A stretch of 8,370 bases of DNA from Desulfobacterales bacterium. GTDB taxonomy: Bacteria > Desulfobacterota > Desulfobacteria > Desulfobacterales > JAUWMJ01. The notes beneath the pieces were generated by a model, which saw only the letters and a list, made by a program, of their open reading frames with translations, searched no databases and was not told where the DNA came from. The position numbers and the translations under genes were made by a program. Shown here piece after piece: positions 5,093 through 8,370 of this stretch. The DNA lies in the NCBI GenBank assembly GCA_030613225.1, contig JAUWMJ010000106.1, positions 1 through 8,370 of the forward strand. Direction: 5' to 3'. Position 1 is the first letter of the stretch, and every line of letters begins with the position of its first letter.

Positions 5093-6211
5093 TTAACCGA
5101 TCAACCCTGCTTCCTGGAAGCTGAAATATCCCTTTTTTGTTACTATGATGTGGTCGAGGATTCGTAGGCCGAGGATCGTTCCCGCTTCGGTAAGTTGTTC
5201 ATGCATTTTCAGATCGCTGTTGCTCGGTTTCAAATCACCGGAGGGATGGTTATGTGCAAATATTACAGCGGCTGCCCTGTCTGATATGACATCGGCATAA
5301 ACTTCACGTGGATGAACCGGGCTACGATCCACAAGACCGATGGTGACGATCCTTTTTTTAATCACTTCGTGAGCGCCGTTAAGGGAAATGCAAACAAAAT
5401 GCTCTTGCTTTTTATCGGCAATATCAGCACTTAAAGGAACACGCTTATGATCAAATAAGTCTATAACATATTTCAGCCTCTTCACCTCCCAATGCTCCGG
5501 CACTTCCCCCAGCCATTCAATCCCCGAATCCTTCATCGGCACATCGGGATTCAATCCTTTTGTTACGGCCTGATTGATTATTGCAGCACGCTCCTCCTTC
5601 AGCAGTTCAATGAGTTTTTGCTTTTTTGAGATAAGGTCGTCGATTTGGGTGGTTTTGCGGTCGAGGTAGGCGACGATGGATTTTTGTTCATTTATCGAGG
5701 GCAAAGGAAACGAAAAGTTATCAAATGTATCTTGATACAAATGCAACACAGTCGATCCTGTTTTGTTGTAATCAATAAAATTAGCAAATACAGATGAATT
5801 AAGTGCCCAATACAAATATGTCGTAAGGTATTTATTATTTAGAGGTCGTGTGACAAAAATTCCACTATTCAAAGTTGCTCGCCCTTCCAAGCCTTGTACA
5901 ATAGCGACTTTGCCAATACTGCCATCATTTGTTATTAGCAAATCATTTTCTTTAAGCTGTATAAATAGATCTTTGTCATAATGCTCCATTGACACATGGT
6001 AACAAGTATTCCAATCTATTCTTCCATTTGAAAAATCTGTCCCCGTTACTAGAGAAGGCCCTTCGTTAATAAAATCATTACTATTTAAACCATGCCACCC
6101 GATTCTCCCTTTAACATATGTAGAGTGTTTAATTCTTTTAACTTCCCACCCCTCCGGCACATTCCCAATCCACTCAACCCCGGACTCTTTATATTTCGGA
6201 TATGGCTTCAT
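5093..6211 (-). CDS. Chimeric type I specificity subunit fused in frame to a RadC MPN/JAB domain
   Basis: This 372-residue open frame has two unrelated parts. Residues 1-261 are the first half of a type I restriction-modification HsdS: entry motif ESGVEWIGNVPEGWEVKRIK (9-28), first target-recognition domain to about 170, PLPSINEQKSIVAYLDRKTT (169-188) opening the conserved long helix to about 221, then the repeated entry motif DSGIEWLGEVPEHWEVKRLK (228-247) and a few residues of the second recognition domain. From about 262 it is RadC: IADKKQEHFVCISLNGAHEV (264-283), Glu303, and the metal-binding HNHPSGDLKPSNSD (320-333), ending like RadC (GYFSFQEAGLIG). The join lies at ADI (262-264), which would fit both families. 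A second recognition domain and the RadC N-terminus are missing. The ATG overlaps rhuM's stop (ATGA) and is preceded by a purine-rich AAAGGA. Half-size S proteins can work as dimers; whether this one does is unknown. Confidence 0.82.
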   Translation of the reverse strand: MKPYPKYKESGVEWIGNVPEGWEVKRIKHSTYVKGRIGWHGLNSNDFINEGPSLVTGTDFSNGRIDWNTCYHVSMEHYDKDLFIQLKENDLLITNDGSIGKVAIVQGLEGRATLNSGIFVTRPLNNKYLTTYLYWALNSSVFANFIDYNKTGSTVLHLYQDTFDNFSFPLPSINEQKSIVAYLDRKTTQIDDLISKKQKLIELLKEERAAIINQAVTKGLNPDVPMKDSGIEWLGEVPEHWEVKRLKYVIDLFDHKRVPLSADIADKKQEHFVCISLNGAHEVIKKRIVTIGLVDRSPVHPREVYADVISDRAAAVIFAHNHPSGDLKPSNSDLKMHEQLTEAGTILGLRILDHIIVTKKGYFSFQEAGLIG

Positions 6212-7248
6212 TGCCTCCGTCCTTTGCCATTACTTTCAATTTTTCTCGCCAGGCATTCAAAGTCCTTCTCATCTGCCTGGCGTGCTTCGATCTGTAAACG
6301 GGCTTGATGAAACCTGTCATACTCCCTTTCCGCCAGTTCTTTTGCCATTTGATGGGAGATTTTTCCAGCATGGTTGAGGATATTCCGATCGTTTAACCTT
6401 AAAAAACCATCCAGTTTATTAATCCAGAGTTTCATATACATGGGAATCCGCCGCATTGCCTGGCCTTCGGCAAAAATCAGATACTGCTCAACCAGATTGT
6501 TCAACGCCCGCAACTCTTCCTCCTCCAAATAGTTTTTGGCAATGGCTACATCCTGTTTGCGTACCTTTGTACCGCGCCAGTTGGTTAAACCCATGTTTGA
6601 TTTTTCGCTGTCCGTCCGCTGGTGAATAATCTCGGCTGCGGTTTTTCCGGTTATTGCCCAATGCAGTTTGTTTTGAACAGTCTTGAAGAAATCAATACTG
6701 ATTTGCTGTGTGGGATCATAATCCACGCTGGTGGCGTAAATATCGGTGATTTTTTGATAGAAACGCTTTTCCGAAGTCCGAATATCCTGAATGCGGCGCA
6801 GAAGTTCATCAAAATAATCGAAAGGCTGATCAGGGTTTTTTAGCCTCTCATCATCCAGTACAAAGCCTTTGACAATGTATTCCCTGAGTTGCCGGGTCGC
6901 CCATTGGCGGAAGCGGGTAGCTATATGCGATTTTACACGGTACCCCACGGAAATGATCATATCGAGATTGTAAAAATCGACATGCCGCGCAACATCCCTA
7001 TTACCCTCTTTTTGAACTATTCGGAATTTCCGAATAGTTGCTTCAGACACGAGTTCTGCCTCATTACAGATATTTTTTACATGTTCATTAATAGTTGGAA
7101 TTGTGACTTGAAACAATTCAGCCATTAACTTTTGGGTCAACCAGACAGTCTCATTCTCAAGCCTGACATCAATCTTAATATTCCCATCTTCCGCCTGATA
7201 GATAATTATCTGTGAACCTGAACCTGTTGCTATTGTTTTATTGCTCAT
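6208..7248 (-). CDS. rhuM: RhuM-family protein
   Basis: Complete 346-residue protein of the virulence RhuM family (COG3943), named from Salmonella pathogenicity island 3 and often found inside type I restriction-modification operons. The N-terminal part contains the family hallmarks: VWLTQKLMAELFQVTIPTIN (36-55, a DNA-binding-like helix-turn-helix segment), VDFYNLDMIISVGYRVKS (90-107), and FRQWATRQLREYIVKGF (113-129). The C-terminal half is a long, charged, mostly helical region (LNDRNILNHAGKISHQMAKE...). Its biochemical role is not known. The ATG at 7248 overlaps the hsdM stop (ATGA) and has GGAGG just upstream; its own stop overlaps the hsdS start. It is therefore co-transcribed and coupled with the modification genes, which suggests a role connected to them. 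No lesion is visible. Confidence 0.85.
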   Translation of the reverse strand: MSNKTIATGSGSQIIIYQAEDGNIKIDVRLENETVWLTQKLMAELFQVTIPTINEHVKNICNEAELVSEATIRKFRIVQKEGNRDVARHVDFYNLDMIISVGYRVKSHIATRFRQWATRQLREYIVKGFVLDDERLKNPDQPFDYFDELLRRIQDIRTSEKRFYQKITDIYATSVDYDPTQQISIDFFKTVQNKLHWAITGKTAAEIIHQRTDSEKSNMGLTNWRGTKVRKQDVAIAKNYLEEEELRALNNLVEQYLIFAEGQAMRRIPMYMKLWINKLDGFLRLNDRNILNHAGKISHQMAKELAEREYDRFHQARLQIEARQADEKDFECLARKIESNGKGRRQ

Positions 7249-8369
7249 CCCTCCAACACCTCCTGGTTCATCCCTTCGGTCTCCTGTTTCAGGGATAGAA
7301 TGTCGGCACGGATATCGGCTAACGGCCGGAGCGGTTTGTATTTGTAAAAATATTTCTTAATATTGATCTCATAGCCCTTTACTGTTTTGCTCTCATCAAT
7401 CCAGGCGTCCGGCACATGGGGCAGGACTTCCCGCTCGAAATATTCCCTGATATCTTCCTTTAAAGGAACATTTTCATTATCCCGCAGTGCTGTGTCAGGC
7501 TCGGGATTGCCTTTTTTATCCAGGCATATATCTGCTGTTTCATCCTGTTCGGACAGGGCTTTTAAAATCATTTTTTTTATCGGTGCAGGTAATGACAATC
7601 CATATTTTTTGTAATGCTCTTTGAGGATTTGTTCAAATTTATCCCTGTTCATAAAAACCACAGAACCATCCATACTTTTAAGCACTGCAAGTATATCTTG
7701 TTGAATTTTCTCTCCTTCTTCCTTTTGCTTCAAGCCTGCTTTGCCTTTTTTTTTCGGTTTAGAAAGATTTTGAAATACCTTTTCATTTTCAAGCAGATCT
7801 ATTCTTTCTTCTGATGTCTGGAAGTTGAGTCTCAAAGGTCGTTCAACTGTAATCCGGTTATAGCCGAAATCTTCATTGTCAAATATCCTGCAAAATTCAC
7901 CTTCAATGAAATCTCCATAAATTTCGGTTATCTCGTCTATCTGTCTGTCGCTGATCTCATTTCTTTTATTACCCAGGCTCCGGCTCATCTTTTCAAAAAA
8001 TGAAACAGCATTGACCACCTGGATTTTTCCTTTACGTTCAACCGGTTTCCGGTTTGTTAAAATCCAGATATAAGTAAATATGCCGGTGTTGTAAAAAAGC
8101 TGGTCCGGCATGGCTATGATGGCTTCCAGCATATCATTTTCAATGATCCATTTTCGAATTTCACTTTCTCCACTGCCGGCGCCGCCGGAAAAAAGAGGAG
8201 AACCGTTAAAGACGATGCCAAGCCGTGTACCGTTGTTGGACGGTTTCATTTTGGAAATCATATGCTGCAAAAACAAAAAAGAACCATCGCTGATACGGGG
8301 AAGTCCGGCGCCGAACCGCCCTCCAAAGCCTTTTGTTTCATGCTCTTTTTTGATATGGGTCTGAACCTT
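7245..8369 (-). CDS. hsdM: Type I restriction-modification DNA methylase subunit HsdM, C-terminal part (5' end outside window)
   Basis: The frame is open to the right edge, giving 374 residues of the C-terminal part of an N6-adenine methyltransferase. Conserved HsdM features are FGGRFGAGLPRISDGSFLFL just inside the edge, MISKMK, GTRLGIVFNGSPLFSGGAGS, ESEIRKWIIENDMLEAIIAM, and PDQLFYNTGIFTYIWILTN. The catalytic NPP(F/Y) motif would lie a little before the edge and is not visible. Downstream is a Lys-rich stretch (KPKKKGKAGLKQKEEG) followed by a charged C-terminal region ending YKPLRPLADIRADILSL. The gene is first of three overlapping genes in this part (hsdM, rhuM, hsdS). It would pair with the specificity subunit to methylate DNA. 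If the HsdS chimera is non-functional, the methylase would lack its normal recognition partner unless another hsdS exists elsewhere. Confidence 0.9.
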   Translation of the reverse strand, partial: KVQTHIKKEHETKGFGGRFGAGLPRISDGSFLFLQHMISKMKPSNNGTRLGIVFNGSPLFSGGAGSGESEIRKWIIENDMLEAIIAMPDQLFYNTGIFTYIWILTNRKPVERKGKIQVVNAVSFFEKMSRSLGNKRNEISDRQIDEITEIYGDFIEGEFCRIFDNEDFGYNRITVERPLRLNFQTSEERIDLLENEKVFQNLSKPKKKGKAGLKQKEEGEKIQQDILAVLKSMDGSVVFMNRDKFEQILKEHYKKYGLSLPAPIKKMILKALSEQDETADICLDKKGNPEPDTALRDNENVPLKEDIREYFEREVLPHVPDAWIDESKTVKGYEINIKKYFYKYKPLRPLADIRADILSLKQETEGMNQEVLEG

Positions 8370-8370
8370 T

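Noticed and set aside
1..8370. CRISPR array, tRNA, rRNA or integrase/attachment site
   Set aside because: No regularly spaced repeats, no cloverleaf-like or rRNA-like sequence and no integrase were seen on either strand.

Overview
The window is bacterial and moderately AT-rich, and it falls into two parts. The left fifth (1-1779, + strand) is the end of a cation/proton antiporter or complex-I-like operon. The rest (1774-8370) reads almost entirely from the minus strand and is a defence island that is largely in decay. The antiporter genes and a dispersed palindromic repeat of a type I remember from Desulfobacterota and Nitrospirota genomes point to an anaerobic member of those groups. That placement is an inference, not a demonstration.

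Left part: the 3' end of a NuoK/MnhC-like subunit overlaps by 4 bp a complete 497-residue NuoN/MnhD-like subunit. Both carry His-Gly-rich loops. Immediately after the second stop codon the sequence becomes a patchwork of opposite-strand gene fragments.

Middle part (1774-5073), read right to left in transcription order: a DprA/Smf-like Rossmann remnant; a short reading frame; an N-terminal restriction-endonuclease-like remnant with an in-frame stop; a frameshifted N-terminal scrap of a three-Cys-motif partner protein (TcmP); an intact DUF5131 (Gp37/Gp68) three-Cys gene; an MNT nucleotidyltransferase antitoxin overlapping a HEPN gene that has a stop at codon 11; an unidentified 32-residue fragment; a second, truncated DUF5131 copy (about 94% identical over 164 bp) ending in a palindromic repeat; a possible HsdR C-terminal scrap; and a cupin pseudogene with an internal stop.

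Right part (5093-8370): a tightly packed type I restriction-modification operon, hsdM (start outside the window) - rhuM - hsdS, with 4-bp ATGA overlaps. The specificity gene is a chimera. After its first target-recognition domain and first conserved helix it enters the second half, then switches in frame into the MPN/JAB domain of a RadC protein. No hsdR gene is visible apart from the possible scrap at 2041-2112; a functional one would have to lie beyond the right edge.

No wholly new system is demonstrated. The observations most worth following are the HsdS-RadC chimera, the MNT-HEPN pair with a silenced HEPN gene, and the broken DUF5131/TcmP pair with direct repeats flanking the MNT-HEPN module. 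All protein-family calls are from recognition of motifs by eye; no search was run.
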